DNA of 50,178 nucleotides from Bacteroidales bacterium (GCA_017627955.1 JAGAFU010000003.1:1-50178), one strand, 5' to 3'; counted from the stretch's first letter, positions 9,079 to 18,588 are shown. Numbers and translations: made by a program. Notes: generated by a model from the sequence alone, not told the origin.

Positions 9079-9803
9079 TCCGCCTTCTATTTTCTTTGTT
9101 GGCCATACTGGTCACATCCCTGGCCGCCACTCCCCTTCCGGCTGCGGAACCAACTGAAAATAAGGGGGATTCACTTGTCATTATGTCTTTCAATGTCCGG
9201 GAATGGACAAGGGACACTGACAAGAGTCAGGACACTTTCTGGAAAAAGCGGATGGAGTCGATGCGGAAGATGATCGAGGACGTTTCGCCCGACATCATTT
9301 GCCTGCAAGAAGTCCTTCCTCCCGTGGGGCGTTATATTCCCGAGGGTTACAAGTCAGTTGGCCTGTCCGTCAGTCACCCTATCTATATTCGGAAGACACT
9401 TTCCGCTTCCAAGCACAGGTTCTCCATTTTCTGGGAGTCCTGCGTGGTCTCAGGGCTCAAGATAGTCAATGTGCACTCTCGCTGGGAGAGTGATATTGTG
9501 GCTCGTACGGTCGCGAATGTCAACGGCCAGCTGACCGGTCGTGACGTGGCTTGTGGCGATTGGAACACTTTTCTCGGGACATTGTTGGAGGCTGGCCTCA
9601 AGATGGAATCCGCGCGGACGATTCTCGGTATTCCGGAGACTGACACATTCACTAATTTCACTAAGCCGGAGAGTCACGGGGCGATCGATCATTTCTTCGT
9701 GAATGGAGTCAAGCCTCTGTCTTACAGGATGATAACCGAGGGTTACGGCTCCCCCAGGATCAGCGACCACTACCCTATCGTCCTCACTATCGCCCTCCCC
9801 TAA
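9075..9803 (+). CDS. Exported endonuclease/exonuclease/phosphatase-family protein
   Basis: This is a 242-residue protein with a signal peptide (MIRLLFSLLAILVTSLAATPLPAA) followed by a metal-dependent EEP fold. The key motifs are all present: MSFNVREW, CLQEV with the metal-binding Glu, a GDWN loop, IDHFFV and the terminal SDHYPIV with the catalytic His. The substrate could be a phosphodiester, sphingomyelin-like lipid or nucleic acid, and the sequence does not decide. I start it at the ATG overlapping the rlmD stop because the signal peptide begins there. An upstream in-frame ATG at 8985 would run through the rlmD coding sequence and add an implausible N-terminus. The protein should act in the periplasm or at the cell surface. 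Confidence 0.88.
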   Translation: MIRLLFSLLAILVTSLAATPLPAAEPTENKGDSLVIMSFNVREWTRDTDKSQDTFWKKRMESMRKMIEDVSPDIICLQEVLPPVGRYIPEGYKSVGLSVSHPIYIRKTLSASKHRFSIFWESCVVSGLKIVNVHSRWESDIVARTVANVNGQLTGRDVACGDWNTFLGTLLEAGLKMESARTILGIPETDTFTNFTKPESHGAIDHFFVNGVKPLSYRMITEGYGSPRISDHYPIVLTIALP

Positions 9804-9819
9804 AATCAAGGGGGATGGC

Positions 9820-9855
9820 GTACCCGTTCTAGCGCTTTTGCGCTAGAACGGGTAC
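9820..9855. terminator. 16-bp perfect hairpin at the convergent junction
   Basis: Arms at 9820-9835 and 9840-9855 are perfectly complementary around a TTTT loop. The hairpin covers the stop codon of tamL on the minus strand and lies 17 bp beyond the EEP gene. There is no T-run after either arm, so it may serve both genes as a bidirectional hairpin. Confidence 0.7.
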
Positions 9856-12044
9856 CCTACACCGAAATGCAACGCGTAACAATCCTTGCGGCTCCAATCC
9901 GCCGGAGAATACCAGCCTATAGAACTCAAGGCCGGGTCGTAAAGCTTAAGACCGAGATCAAGCCTCAAAATCAGGAAGTTAAGATCCACTCTGGCCCCAA
10001 CTCCCCAGTCAAGAGCCACGCTCTTCAGGAAATTATCCTGACGGAACGTGCTCTCGTCTGTCCAGTCCAAGTTGGCATACCAGATGTTGCCGGCATCGAC
10101 GAACAACGCTCCCTGGAATTTCCAGAACATCGGGAAGCGATATTCAATGTTGGCCTCAAGCTTTATGTCTCCTGACTGGCTTGGAATGACGAACCATTGC
10201 GCCCTGTTCGAACGGCCGGGACCGAGAGTCCTGGCTTGCCAACCACGCATGCTGTTCGCTCCCCCGCTGTAGAAAAGCTTCTCGAAAGGCAGGGACCAAG
10301 AGTTGCCGTAGGAGACACCGTAGCCGGCCAAAAGCCTGAACGCCAGGGCCTGCTTGTCGTTGCGCCCGAAAACCTGGGTGTTGCCAAGTGTCAATTCTCC
10401 CCTGACATACTGGGAGTACGGGATGCCCCATATTACCCGCCTCTGGTACTCGTCCTGTTTCATAGCGTTGTTGAAGAGACTCAGCACGTTACCGGACGCG
10501 TCAACCTGGAAACGGACATACCTGTAAGTGGTCTTGGGATTAAGGTCAGCGTTGGTGGTGTAGTAGACAATGGCGCCTGAACCGACATCGAAATGGTCGC
10601 TGTAAGAGTTCAGGAGGAAGGTGTTGTTCAAGATGGTTTCCCAGAACATGGGGTCAACGTTCTGGAGGCGGATTATCTTGGCCTGGACCGGATAAAACTG
10701 ATAAAGGAAACGTTTCCTTGAGAAAGATCCGGAATAACCGAACGATGATGAAATCAGCGTCCTGGTATATTCAGGACGGTTCTGGTAGGTAAATGACGCG
10801 TTGATCTCGGTCCTGGGAACATTCGGACCTTTGAACAGGGAATTCGGCAATCCGAGGAACTCCGGGAAGCTCAAACCCGCTGATACACCGAATTCATTGG
10901 CGCGGATTCTCCTGTCACTGTAAAGGAATTGGAAGTTGCCCAGGAAACTCAGGTTCAGCCATTGGGCCCCATGGAAGATATTCTTATGGAAATAGCTGAT
11001 CTGTGGGGAATTACTGATAAGACCAGCCGAGTTGGTCGATCCTTCCATGTTAAATCTGAATCCCTGTGTCCTGGACGGTACAAGATTGATGGAGCAATCG
11101 ACTATGTCCGTCGAGTCACGAGGATTGAGGGAAATGTTCACTCCGCTGAAAAGCCTCAAGGCGGACATGCGGGAATAGGTGTTGTTCACCTCCTTCTCGT
11201 CGTACATGGCGCCGGGGCGGATTGTGTTCATCTGCTTCAGAAGCCTGGTGTCGAACTTCAGATCCTTGTCCCAGTTGATGGTGACATCACCGATCGAGTA
11301 TTTCTTGAAAGGCTTCGCGTTATCCGCTGACTGGTTACGGGTATATTCCCGTACGAACATTACCAGGTCGGCGCTGTCCTTCTTGCCGATTGTGTCGGCC
11401 TCGAAGGAATAGTAATTCTTGTTGAATCCGAACCAGCCGTTACGCCTCATCCACTCGGCAGAACGTTCGGTCTCAACCTCGAGGGTAGCTTCCGACAGAT
11501 AGTCTCCGGTGTGGATGGATATGTTGGCTGTATCGGCCATGAAATCCTCCTTGAACTCCCCTTCCGGCACGGAGAAAGACAAGTCCTTTATCTTATATCT
11601 CTGCCCAGGCTGGATGTTGTAGATGACCTTGACTTTACGCCCGTCCACTTCAACCTCGCTGTCCACCTTGGACCTGTAATACCCGAGATATTCCAGATGC
11701 CTCTCTATGTTGGCCACGGACGCCCCGACGGCCTCCTTGTCATACACGACGGGGGCGACACCTATCTTCCTGATCAGTCTGTTGGTAAACTTGCTTGTGT
11801 CCCGGCCGGAAATATTGTACAGATTGAGGAAGGGATTCCATCCGAAGAACAGATAGCTGTTGGCCCGCTGATGGACGTAGTTGTCGAACTCACGGGGGTT
11901 CAGGCGCTTGTCGTTATTGATCCGTATCTCGTTGCGCGCGAGCCTGTATTGTCCCTCTTCAAGCGACCTTGTGGTCGAGCAGGCGCCCGACAAGATGGCT
12001 GCCAGAAGGATGATCAGGTGCGTGAACGACGATTTTGACTTCAT
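9843..12044 (-). CDS. tamL: TamL: lipoprotein BamA/TamA-family outer-membrane assembly protein
   Basis: This Omp85-superfamily protein carries a lipoprotein signal peptide, with lipobox LSGAC and lipidation cysteine Cys22. That combination is the Bacteroidota TamL variant of TamA. POTRA-like repeats occupy about residues 30-320 (for example VASVANIERHLEYLGYYRSKVDSEV). A 16-stranded beta-barrel domain follows with RGWQARTLGPG and many alternating aromatic strands. The chain ends in FGVGYPF, a typical beta-signal with terminal Phe. Its likely role is insertion or export of envelope proteins, together with a TamB partner in other species. No tamB gene lies beside it here. It is monocistronic and divergent from the TrmH-family gene. 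Confidence 0.88.
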   Translation of the reverse strand: MKSKSSFTHLIILLAAILSGACSTTRSLEEGQYRLARNEIRINNDKRLNPREFDNYVHQRANSYLFFGWNPFLNLYNISGRDTSKFTNRLIRKIGVAPVVYDKEAVGASVANIERHLEYLGYYRSKVDSEVEVDGRKVKVIYNIQPGQRYKIKDLSFSVPEGEFKEDFMADTANISIHTGDYLSEATLEVETERSAEWMRRNGWFGFNKNYYSFEADTIGKKDSADLVMFVREYTRNQSADNAKPFKKYSIGDVTINWDKDLKFDTRLLKQMNTIRPGAMYDEKEVNNTYSRMSALRLFSGVNISLNPRDSTDIVDCSINLVPSRTQGFRFNMEGSTNSAGLISNSPQISYFHKNIFHGAQWLNLSFLGNFQFLYSDRRIRANEFGVSAGLSFPEFLGLPNSLFKGPNVPRTEINASFTYQNRPEYTRTLISSSFGYSGSFSRKRFLYQFYPVQAKIIRLQNVDPMFWETILNNTFLLNSYSDHFDVGSGAIVYYTTNADLNPKTTYRYVRFQVDASGNVLSLFNNAMKQDEYQRRVIWGIPYSQYVRGELTLGNTQVFGRNDKQALAFRLLAGYGVSYGNSWSLPFEKLFYSGGANSMRGWQARTLGPGRSNRAQWFVIPSQSGDIKLEANIEYRFPMFWKFQGALFVDAGNIWYANLDWTDESTFRQDNFLKSVALDWGVGARVDLNFLILRLDLGLKLYDPALSSIGWYSPADWSRKDCYALHFGVGYPF

Positions 12045-12072
12045 GATACCACAAAAATAAAAAGAATATTAA

Positions 12073-12080
12073 TATATTTG
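12073..12080 (+). promoter_or_regulatory. Candidate -7 element for the TrmH-family operon
   Basis: TATATTTG matches TAnnTTTG and places the transcription start about 17 nt before the ATG at 12104. A TATTTTTG on the opposite strand (12052-12059) could be the tamL counterpart but would leave almost no leader. Confidence 0.4.
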
Positions 12081-12103
12081 TTCAATATCGTCGCACTGAT
12101 TTT

Positions 12104-12865
12104 ATGAGTATTCCCGTCTCCAACAACGAAATCAAATTCGTGAAGTCGCTTGAGCAGAAGAAATTCAGGGACTCAAACGGCATGTTTGTGGTCGAAGGGA
12201 CGAAAATGGTTGAAGAAGCCATGCGGTCTTCCTTCGAGGTCTTCCGGCGCTACCGTTCCAGCGAGATCGGAGTGACAGCGATGTCGAGGATGACCAATCT
12301 GACCACGCCCTCCCCTGATCTGGCCGTGCTCAGAAAGCCCTCCGACATCGAGATAAAAGATCTCTCCTATTTCTCCCTTCCGGACAAAGGTCTTTTCCTT
12401 GCCCTGGACGGGATCAGGGATCCGGGCAATCTCGGGACAATCATCCGGATAGCGGACTGGTTCGGGATCGACGCTGTTTTCGCCTCCCCCGATTCTGTAG
12501 ACATCTTCAATCCGAAAGTTGTCCAGGCGACAATGGGTGCCATATTCCGCGTCAAATTCCATTATTGCGCGATCGACAAGCTCTGCCGTTTCGTGTCCCT
12601 GTCGGGAGGCGATGTCTACGGGACCTTCCTCGATGGGAACGACATCTACAAGGAGGAACTTAACACCGGCGAGAGAACGAAGTCTATGATAGTCATCGGA
12701 AACGAGTCGAACGGGATCTCCGGAGTTGTCGCGGGCACGCTGAACAAGAGGATATTCATACCTCCCTATCCTGAGAATGAACGTGGATCCGAATCACTGA
12801 ACGCTGCGGTCGCCACGGCGGTGACGGTGGCGGAATTCAGGAGAAGGCTTTTTACGCGCGGGTAA
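12104..12865 (+). CDS. TrmH/SpoU-family RNA 2'-O-methyltransferase
   Basis: This is a SAM-dependent ribose 2'-O-methyltransferase of rRNA or tRNA with the trefoil-knot SPOUT fold. The N-terminal region (SNNEIKFVKSLEQKKFRDSN) matches the L30e-like substrate-binding domain. The three SPOUT motifs are seen as LDGIRDPGNLGTIIRIADWFGID, MIVIGNESNGIS, and the C-terminal IPPYPENERGSESLNAAVATAVTVAEF, where Glu-Ser-Leu-Asn is the signature. The 253-residue length fits 23S rRNA enzymes such as RlmB/TsnR, but the exact target is unknown. It is separated from the following PPDK-N fusion gene by a single base, so the two are cotranscribed. Confidence 0.92.
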   Translation: MSIPVSNNEIKFVKSLEQKKFRDSNGMFVVEGTKMVEEAMRSSFEVFRRYRSSEIGVTAMSRMTNLTTPSPDLAVLRKPSDIEIKDLSYFSLPDKGLFLALDGIRDPGNLGTIIRIADWFGIDAVFASPDSVDIFNPKVVQATMGAIFRVKFHYCAIDKLCRFVSLSGGDVYGTFLDGNDIYKEELNTGERTKSMIVIGNESNGISGVVAGTLNKRIFIPPYPENERGSESLNAAVATAVTVAEFRRRLFTRG

Positions 12866-12866
12866 T

Positions 12867-15809
12867 ATGGGTGGTGAGGAATCATTGATGCGCTCCAGGA
12901 TCAGGAGGATCCTGATGATCTGCAGCAACTACGACGCCTTCACCCTTGAGGAGGACGGCCGTATCGAGAGCCAGATAGTGAGTGAATACAGGGAGCTCAA
13001 CTTGAGCAATCCGCCCACCTTCATCTGGGCGAACTCATCCGAGGAAGCCGGCGCGATCCTCAATGAGGACTCAGAGATCGACATGATCATCTGCATGTAC
13101 AATGATCGGGACAAGGATGTGTTCAGTTTCGCCGCCAACTTGCGGAAGAACGGCTCGCAGATTCCCTTCATCATGCTCATCCATTATTCCAAGGCGGTCA
13201 GGCAGAGGATATTCGAGAATGACCGTTCGGGAATAGACTTCGTCTTCAGCTGGCTTGGGAACGCGGATCTTATTCTGGCGATCGTCAAGCTGATCGAGGA
13301 TTCGGCCAATGCCGACAATGATGTCTTCGAGGTTGGTGTCAGGGTAATTCTCCTGGTGGAGGATTCCGTGCGGTATTATTCCACCTATCTCCCTGAATTG
13401 TACAAGCTTCTGATCACGCAGAGTCGGGAATTCCTGACCGAGTTCCTCAATAATGACCAGCGCAAGTACCGGAAGCGCTCCAGGCCCAAGATCCTGCTTG
13501 CGACTTGCTACGACGACGCGCTCGCCTATTTTGAGAAGTACAAGGATAATCTGATGGGTGTAATTTCCGACGTGGGAATGGTCATCCACAAGGGAGACAG
13601 CGGCAAGAACGAGAAGCTTGACGCCGGTCTTGACCTTGTCAAGATCATAAAGGAATATGATCCCCTGATGCCTGTCCTCCTGCAATCTTCGCAAGGGAGT
13701 ATATCGAAAGTGGCAGAGGAACTTGGAGTCGGTTTCTTAAAGAAATACTCCAGGACCTTGTTCATGCAGCTTGGGGATTATCTCAAGGAAGAGTTCGGCT
13801 TTGGGGATTTCGTCTTCAAGGACTCCGCCGGAACTGAATACGGCAGGGCTTCAAGCCTGACGGAACTCGAGAAGATCATCGGTGACATTCCCGACGAGGT
13901 GCTTGTCAGCAACACCTCCAGGAACATGTTCTCGAAATGGCTTTATGCCAGGGGACTCTTCCAGCTCGCGGAGACATTCAAGGCCGAGCACCACACCGAC
14001 GCCGGAGAATTCAGGCGATTCCTTCTGGAGCAGATCACCCATTACCACAGGATGATCGGCCAGGGAGTGATAGCGGACTTCGATAAGGACTCCTATCAGG
14101 ATTATTTCTGGTTCGCCAGGGTCGGCGACGGCTCCCTCGGCGGGAAAGCGCGCGGTTTGGCGTTTCTTAACCATTTGATCCTCAAATATTCCCTATCGGA
14201 CAAGTACCCGGGGATGAGAGTATCCATCCCACGGAGCCTGGTCCTTACTACTGAGTGGTTCGACAGGTTCATCCTCGAGAACGGCCTTCAACATGTGATT
14301 GACTCGGAACTCTCTGATGATGAGATTCTTTCGGAGTTCGTGGCTTCGATCCTCCCGGCGGAACTGCTCGGGAACCTGAAATCCTTCGTCGCCACTCTGG
14401 ATAGTCCGGTGGCCGTGCGTTCTAGCTCCAAGCTGGAAGACAGCGATTACCAGCCTTTCGCCGGTGTGTATTCCACTTATATGTGCCCTCTGGTCGAGAA
14501 CAAGGACAGGATGTTGCGAGAGATCACCAAGGCAATAAAGAGCGTGTACGCCTCGACTTATTTCGCCGGAAGCCGGGCTTATATCCAAGCCAGCGGCAAT
14601 CTCATCGGCGAGGAGAAGATGGCCATCATCATCCAGAGCATCTGCGGCACTCGCCATGGCGAGGATTTCTATCCGATGCTTTCGGGAGTGGCAAGGTCAA
14701 TGAATGCTTACCCGGTGGGTAGCGAGAAGGCCTCGGACGGGATCATGAATGTGGCTTTCGGTCTTGGAAAGACAGTCGTGGACGGCGGCAGGACCTTGCG
14801 GGTCAACCCCAGATCCCCAAAGAAGATCATCCAGCTTTCCTCCCCTTCCCTTGCCATGCGTGACACCCAGACTGAGATGTATGTTCTCGACACCAGCCCG
14901 TCATCATTCAAGATATCCCGTAATGACGGCGTGAACTTGCGGCGTATTCCGGTGATAGAAGCGTTGGATCGGTTCGACAGGCCTGAATTGGTGGCGTCCA
15001 CTTATGTCGCCCAAGACGACAGGATGCAGCCGGGAATCGGTGTCAGGGGCCCCAGGGTCATTTCTTTCGACGGGATATTCCAATACGACCGCTTCCCTCT
15101 TGCGGAAGCTATTTCCGAGATAATGGACATCTGCCGGAAGGAGCTGATGTCCGAGGTTGAGATTGAGTTCGCCCTGGATCCGGTCAAGGGATCCGCCGGT
15201 CAATTGGCCTCGCTTGAACTGCTTCAGGTCAGGCCGGTCTCCGAGGGGACGTCCTTCCAGGCGGTCTCGATTGAGGAGACGACTGAAAGCATGGCGGAAC
15301 TATTGGTACAAAGCCCGAACGCGCTCGGAAGCGGCTCATTCAGTGATTCCTCCCATGTGGTCGCCATCCTTCCTGGTGTTTTCGAAAAGATGAGGACCGA
15401 GGAAATGGCTGCCGAGATCTCCGAGATCAACTCGAGGATGATGGCGGAGGGGCTTTCATATTTCCTCATCGGCCCGGGCCGATGGGGATCGTCTATTCCC
15501 ACTCTTGGGGTTCCGGTCAGCTGGACCGACATCTCGGCCGCGCGGATAGTCGTGGAATATGGCATGGAAGGTTTCAGGATTGAGCCAAGCCAGGGCACGC
15601 ATTTCTTCCAGAACATCACCTCGCTTGGAGTCGGTTATCTCTCTGTCGATGAATATGCCGGTCAGGGCAAAGTCAATTTCGGCGCTCTGGAGTCCCTGAC
15701 GCCGGAATATGTCGGGAAATTCGCGGTCGTCTACAAGATTCCGGGTCTTACCGGTTTCATCGACCGCAACTCCGGAAATGCGGTCATAGGAATATCAGCA
15801 AATGAGTAA
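12867..15809 (+). CDS. Receiver-like domains fused to a PEP synthase/PPDK N-terminal ATP-binding domain
   Basis: This is a 980-residue soluble protein. Residues about 12-145 form a degenerate receiver-like domain. A second one (about 158-310) keeps receiver features: the acid pair Glu165/Asp166 (LLVEDS), a phosphoacceptor-like Asp235 (VISDVGM) and a lysine near 292 (GFLKKYS). Residues about 415-790 are a PPDK_N ATP-grasp domain, with GSLGGKARGLAFLN, VAVRSSSKLED followed by FAGVYSTY, and LLQVRPVSEG at its end. The last 190 residues (for example FLIGPGRWGSS, FRIEPSQGTHFFQN) match nothing I recognise. The phosphohistidine swivel motif (GGxTSHAAI) and the PEP/pyruvate TIM barrel are both absent, so this cannot be a complete PEP synthase. 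It overlaps the downstream amylase gene by 8 bp. The function is unknown; an ATP-dependent phosphotransfer or sensing role is an inference. Confidence 0.8.
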   Translation: MGGEESLMRSRIRRILMICSNYDAFTLEEDGRIESQIVSEYRELNLSNPPTFIWANSSEEAGAILNEDSEIDMIICMYNDRDKDVFSFAANLRKNGSQIPFIMLIHYSKAVRQRIFENDRSGIDFVFSWLGNADLILAIVKLIEDSANADNDVFEVGVRVILLVEDSVRYYSTYLPELYKLLITQSREFLTEFLNNDQRKYRKRSRPKILLATCYDDALAYFEKYKDNLMGVISDVGMVIHKGDSGKNEKLDAGLDLVKIIKEYDPLMPVLLQSSQGSISKVAEELGVGFLKKYSRTLFMQLGDYLKEEFGFGDFVFKDSAGTEYGRASSLTELEKIIGDIPDEVLVSNTSRNMFSKWLYARGLFQLAETFKAEHHTDAGEFRRFLLEQITHYHRMIGQGVIADFDKDSYQDYFWFARVGDGSLGGKARGLAFLNHLILKYSLSDKYPGMRVSIPRSLVLTTEWFDRFILENGLQHVIDSELSDDEILSEFVASILPAELLGNLKSFVATLDSPVAVRSSSKLEDSDYQPFAGVYSTYMCPLVENKDRMLREITKAIKSVYASTYFAGSRAYIQASGNLIGEEKMAIIIQSICGTRHGEDFYPMLSGVARSMNAYPVGSEKASDGIMNVAFGLGKTVVDGGRTLRVNPRSPKKIIQLSSPSLAMRDTQTEMYVLDTSPSSFKISRNDGVNLRRIPVIEALDRFDRPELVASTYVAQDDRMQPGIGVRGPRVISFDGIFQYDRFPLAEAISEIMDICRKELMSEVEIEFALDPVKGSAGQLASLELLQVRPVSEGTSFQAVSIEETTESMAELLVQSPNALGSGSFSDSSHVVAILPGVFEKMRTEEMAAEISEINSRMMAEGLSYFLIGPGRWGSSIPTLGVPVSWTDISAARIVVEYGMEGFRIEPSQGTHFFQNITSLGVGYLSVDEYAGQGKVNFGALESLTPEYVGKFAVVYKIPGLTGFIDRNSGNAVIGISANE

Positions 15810-17370
15810 GATGGTCATATACCAAATGCTTCCGAGGTTATGGGGTAATCCGGTGGCTTCACCTGTCCCCGGAGGTGACCTCGCCATGAATGGCTCCGGC
15901 AAGTTTTCCTCTATTGACACCGCGACTCTTGAGTGGTTGAAGAATGATCTCAAAGTTAGCCATGTCTGGTACACTGGGGTCATCCGGCACGCGACAACCG
16001 AGCCTTTCGAGGGATGTCCGGCTTCCTCCCCCGCTATTGTCAAGGGGAAAGCAGGCAGTCCGTACGCCATAACAGACTACTTTGATGTCAATCCATATCT
16101 GGCCGATTCTCCGGAAAATAGGATGGATGAATTCGAGTCTTTGATTAAGCGTACTCATTTCTCCGGACTTAAGGTTCTGATTGATTTTGTGCCCAACCAC
16201 GTCTCAAGGGATTACGGAAAAGTGGGACTCGTCCGAGTGGCCGTGGCCGGGACTCTTGGCGCGGCTGACGATCCTTCGGTCCATTGGTCGGAGGAGAACG
16301 ATTTCTTTTATTATCCCGGCCAGTCCCTTGTCCTCCCCTGCGAGGAGAGGTACTATGAGAATCCGGCCAAGGCTTCAGGCAACAACTTCTCCCCCTTCCC
16401 CGGGAAGAATGATTGGTATGAGACTATCCGCCTCAATTACTGCGACTTCCACACCGGCACCTGGGACAGGATGCTGGAGATAGTCTTGTACTGGTGCTCA
16501 AAAGGGGTTGACGGATTCCGGTGCGACATGGTTGAGATGGTCCCCTGGCAATTCATGAAGTGGCTGATCAGCGAGGTCAAGCGCTTGTATCCGAAGGTGA
16601 TCTTCGTAGCGGAGGTTTATCAAAAGGATCTCTACAACTTGTACACGGGAGAAGTCGGTTTTGACTTCCTTTACGACAAATCCGGTCTTTATGACACCCT
16701 GAGGGCTATTATAGGGCGGCACGCCAGTCCCCGGGCGATAACATGGAACTGGCAGTCACTTGGAGACTTGCAGCCTCGTATGCTCAATTTCCTTGAGAAT
16801 CACGACGAGCAGAGGTTCGCCTCTGACTATTTCGCCGGATCCGCATCTGTCCAGGCGGCGCCACTCTGCGTCAGTCTCCTTCTCAATAATGCCCCTTTCA
16901 TGATCTATTCTGGCCAGGAGATCGGCGAGAGAGGGATGGATTCCGAAGGATTCAGCGGCAGGGACGGCAGGACGACGATATTCGACTGGTGGAGCGTGGC
17001 CTCGTTGCGGCGGTTAAACAAGCACATTCACGGGGAGCAAGCGCTTTCGGAGGAAGAGTCTTCTGTTCTTGATATGTTCCGGAACACCCTCGCCATGGCC
17101 TCCGATCCGCTGTTTGACGGTGGACTGACTTACGACTTGGGCTATTGCAATTCCGCAGGAAACGGTTTCGATCCAGACAAGATGTTCGCCTTCCTACGGG
17201 GCGGGAACGGCAAGTCCACGCTTGTTGTCTGCGACTTCTCTGGGCAAGGAGGAGAGGTGGCGGTCAATATTCCCGCGGAGGCTTTCCGGTTCATGGGAAT
17301 AGAAAAAACGGAGGCGCTCAAAGTGAGCGTCTCCGTAAGCGCGAACGGGTATTCCGTATTACCAGTTTAA
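15802..17370 (+). CDS. Cytoplasmic GH13 alpha-amylase-family glycosidase
   Basis: This 522-residue GH13 enzyme hydrolyses or rearranges alpha-glucans. The four conserved regions are visible: DFVPNH (region I), GFRCDMVE with the nucleophile Asp (II), VIFVAEVYQ with the acid Glu (III), and FLENHDEQR with the transition-state Asp (IV). There is no signal peptide, which suggests action on internal maltodextrin or glycogen. A C-terminal beta-sandwich follows after about residue 430. The gene overlaps the preceding fusion gene by 8 bp (the start lies before that gene's stop), implying coupled expression. Its 3' end overlaps the convergent phosphofructokinase gene by 12 bp and contains that gene's likely terminator. 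Specificity (amylase, maltogenic, trehalose-linked) cannot be told. Confidence 0.9.
   Translation: MSKMVIYQMLPRLWGNPVASPVPGGDLAMNGSGKFSSIDTATLEWLKNDLKVSHVWYTGVIRHATTEPFEGCPASSPAIVKGKAGSPYAITDYFDVNPYLADSPENRMDEFESLIKRTHFSGLKVLIDFVPNHVSRDYGKVGLVRVAVAGTLGAADDPSVHWSEENDFFYYPGQSLVLPCEERYYENPAKASGNNFSPFPGKNDWYETIRLNYCDFHTGTWDRMLEIVLYWCSKGVDGFRCDMVEMVPWQFMKWLISEVKRLYPKVIFVAEVYQKDLYNLYTGEVGFDFLYDKSGLYDTLRAIIGRHASPRAITWNWQSLGDLQPRMLNFLENHDEQRFASDYFAGSASVQAAPLCVSLLLNNAPFMIYSGQEIGERGMDSEGFSGRDGRTTIFDWWSVASLRRLNKHIHGEQALSEEESSVLDMFRNTLAMASDPLFDGGLTYDLGYCNSAGNGFDPDKMFAFLRGGNGKSTLVVCDFSGQGGEVAVNIPAEAFRFMGIEKTEALKVSVSVSANGYSVLPV
17303..17335 (-). terminator. Intrinsic terminator of the phosphofructokinase gene, inside the amylase gene
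   Basis: On the minus strand, 24 nt past the phosphofructokinase stop, an 11-of-12-bp stem (arms 17309-17320 and 17324-17335, 3-nt loop, one A-C mismatch) is followed by six T. It lies wholly inside the last codons of the convergent amylase gene. Confidence 0.72.
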
Positions 17371-18588
17371 GATCTTCTTGAAATCATACTCCTCCGGGTT
17401 GGCGACGAGAGCCTTGGCGGCCTCGTAGTCAGCGGGAGTGATGTAGTGGCAGATATTCCCGTAATAGTTCCTGGCCAGGCCACCATCGATGTTGACCCTG
17501 CGGGGAGGAATCTTGCCTTCGGCGTTCTGGAGATCCTTGAGATAGAGCGGCTTGGGATTGCCGTCTTTGTCGACGTACACCATGCAGCCGGTCTCGCCTG
17601 CTTTGAAGAGCTCGTAGGCGCCCATAGCAAGCTCGGTGCAGTAAGAGAGGTCGTAGGCGACAGGATCCTGGCAGCGGACGTCGTAGCCGATCTCGACCGG
17701 GCGGGTCTTGATCTTGAGTCCGATCTTCTTGAACTCCTTCTCGAGGATGTCGTTGAAGAGGACGGCCTTGCTGATCTTGCCAAGTTCGGGGTGGCCGTGC
17801 TCGTCGTAGGTCATCGTGACTCCAGCGTTCTTAATCTCCTGAGGATCAAGATCGTGGAACACGCCTTCGGCGACAACGACGGTGCCGTAAGGGATGCCGA
17901 GAAGCTTGCGCTTGATGATGGTGGAGACAGCGAGTTTGACGATCTTGTCGAGGCTGATCGCGGTCTTGTTGAACATCTCGGGGATGATCGTCATAGGGCA
18001 ATGAGTGGCCTCGCCGATTCCGAGGGCAAGATGGCCGGCGGAACGACCCATGGCGGAGATAAGAAGCCAGGTGCCGGAAGTGCGGGCATCCTCATAGACT
18101 GTGCGGGCGATGTGCGCGCCTTCGTCCTTGGCGGAGTTGAACCCGAAGGTGGGGGCGTTGTCCGGAAGAGGAAGGTCATTGTCTATGGTCTTGGGAACGT
18201 GGATGTTGTGGATCGGGTAGTTCTTCGCCTGGAGGAACTTGGCGATCCTGTTGGCTGTGGAGGCGGTGTCGTCGCCACCGACGGTCACGAGAAGCTTCAC
18301 GTTGTTGTCCTGGAAAAGGGGCAGGTTGAAATTCTTCTCAAAATCCTCGTCTGTGGGCTTGAAACGGCTCATCTGGAGGTAGGAACCTCCCCTGTTGAAA
18401 TAAGCGTCAGCCTTGAAGAAATCTATGTCCTCCGTGCGGGGGTTCTTGTGGAAGAGGCCGCTGTAGCCTTCGTGAAGTCCAATAACCCTGTAACCGTTGG
18501 AGAGGAACGTCTTGGCAACCGAGAACACGACAGTGTTCATTCCAGGAGCGGGGCCGCCGCCGCAGAGGATGATGATTGAATCTTTCAT
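17359..18588 (-). CDS. pfp: PPi-type 6-phosphofructokinase
   Basis: This cytoplasmic glycolytic enzyme phosphorylates fructose 6-phosphate. Family motifs are GGGPAPGMN at the N-terminus, VTVGGDDT near residue 103, HVPKTIDNDLP near 130 and SAMGRSAGHLALG. The GGDD signature, where ATP-dependent enzymes have GGDG, together with the Lys in PKTIDND, points to pyrophosphate as phosphoryl donor and to a reversible reaction. The 409-residue length suits the short PPi or clade-X type. It is monocistronic, convergent with the GH13 gene and divergent from ligA. Its own -7 element is at 18635-18642. Confirmation of donor preference needs biochemistry. Confidence 0.9.
   Translation of the reverse strand: MKDSIIILCGGGPAPGMNTVVFSVAKTFLSNGYRVIGLHEGYSGLFHKNPRTEDIDFFKADAYFNRGGSYLQMSRFKPTDEDFEKNFNLPLFQDNNVKLLVTVGGDDTASTANRIAKFLQAKNYPIHNIHVPKTIDNDLPLPDNAPTFGFNSAKDEGAHIARTVYEDARTSGTWLLISAMGRSAGHLALGIGEATHCPMTIIPEMFNKTAISLDKIVKLAVSTIIKRKLLGIPYGTVVVAEGVFHDLDPQEIKNAGVTMTYDEHGHPELGKISKAVLFNDILEKEFKKIGLKIKTRPVEIGYDVRCQDPVAYDLSYCTELAMGAYELFKAGETGCMVYVDKDGNPKPLYLKDLQNAEGKIPPRRVNIDGGLARNYYGNICHYITPADYEAAKALVANPEEYDFKKILNW

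Noticed and set aside
17446-18579. 377-codon + strand open frame opposite phosphofructokinase
   Set aside because: The sense strand carries clear phosphofructokinase motifs; the antisense translation is Val/Asp/Glu-rich low complexity produced by codon bias.
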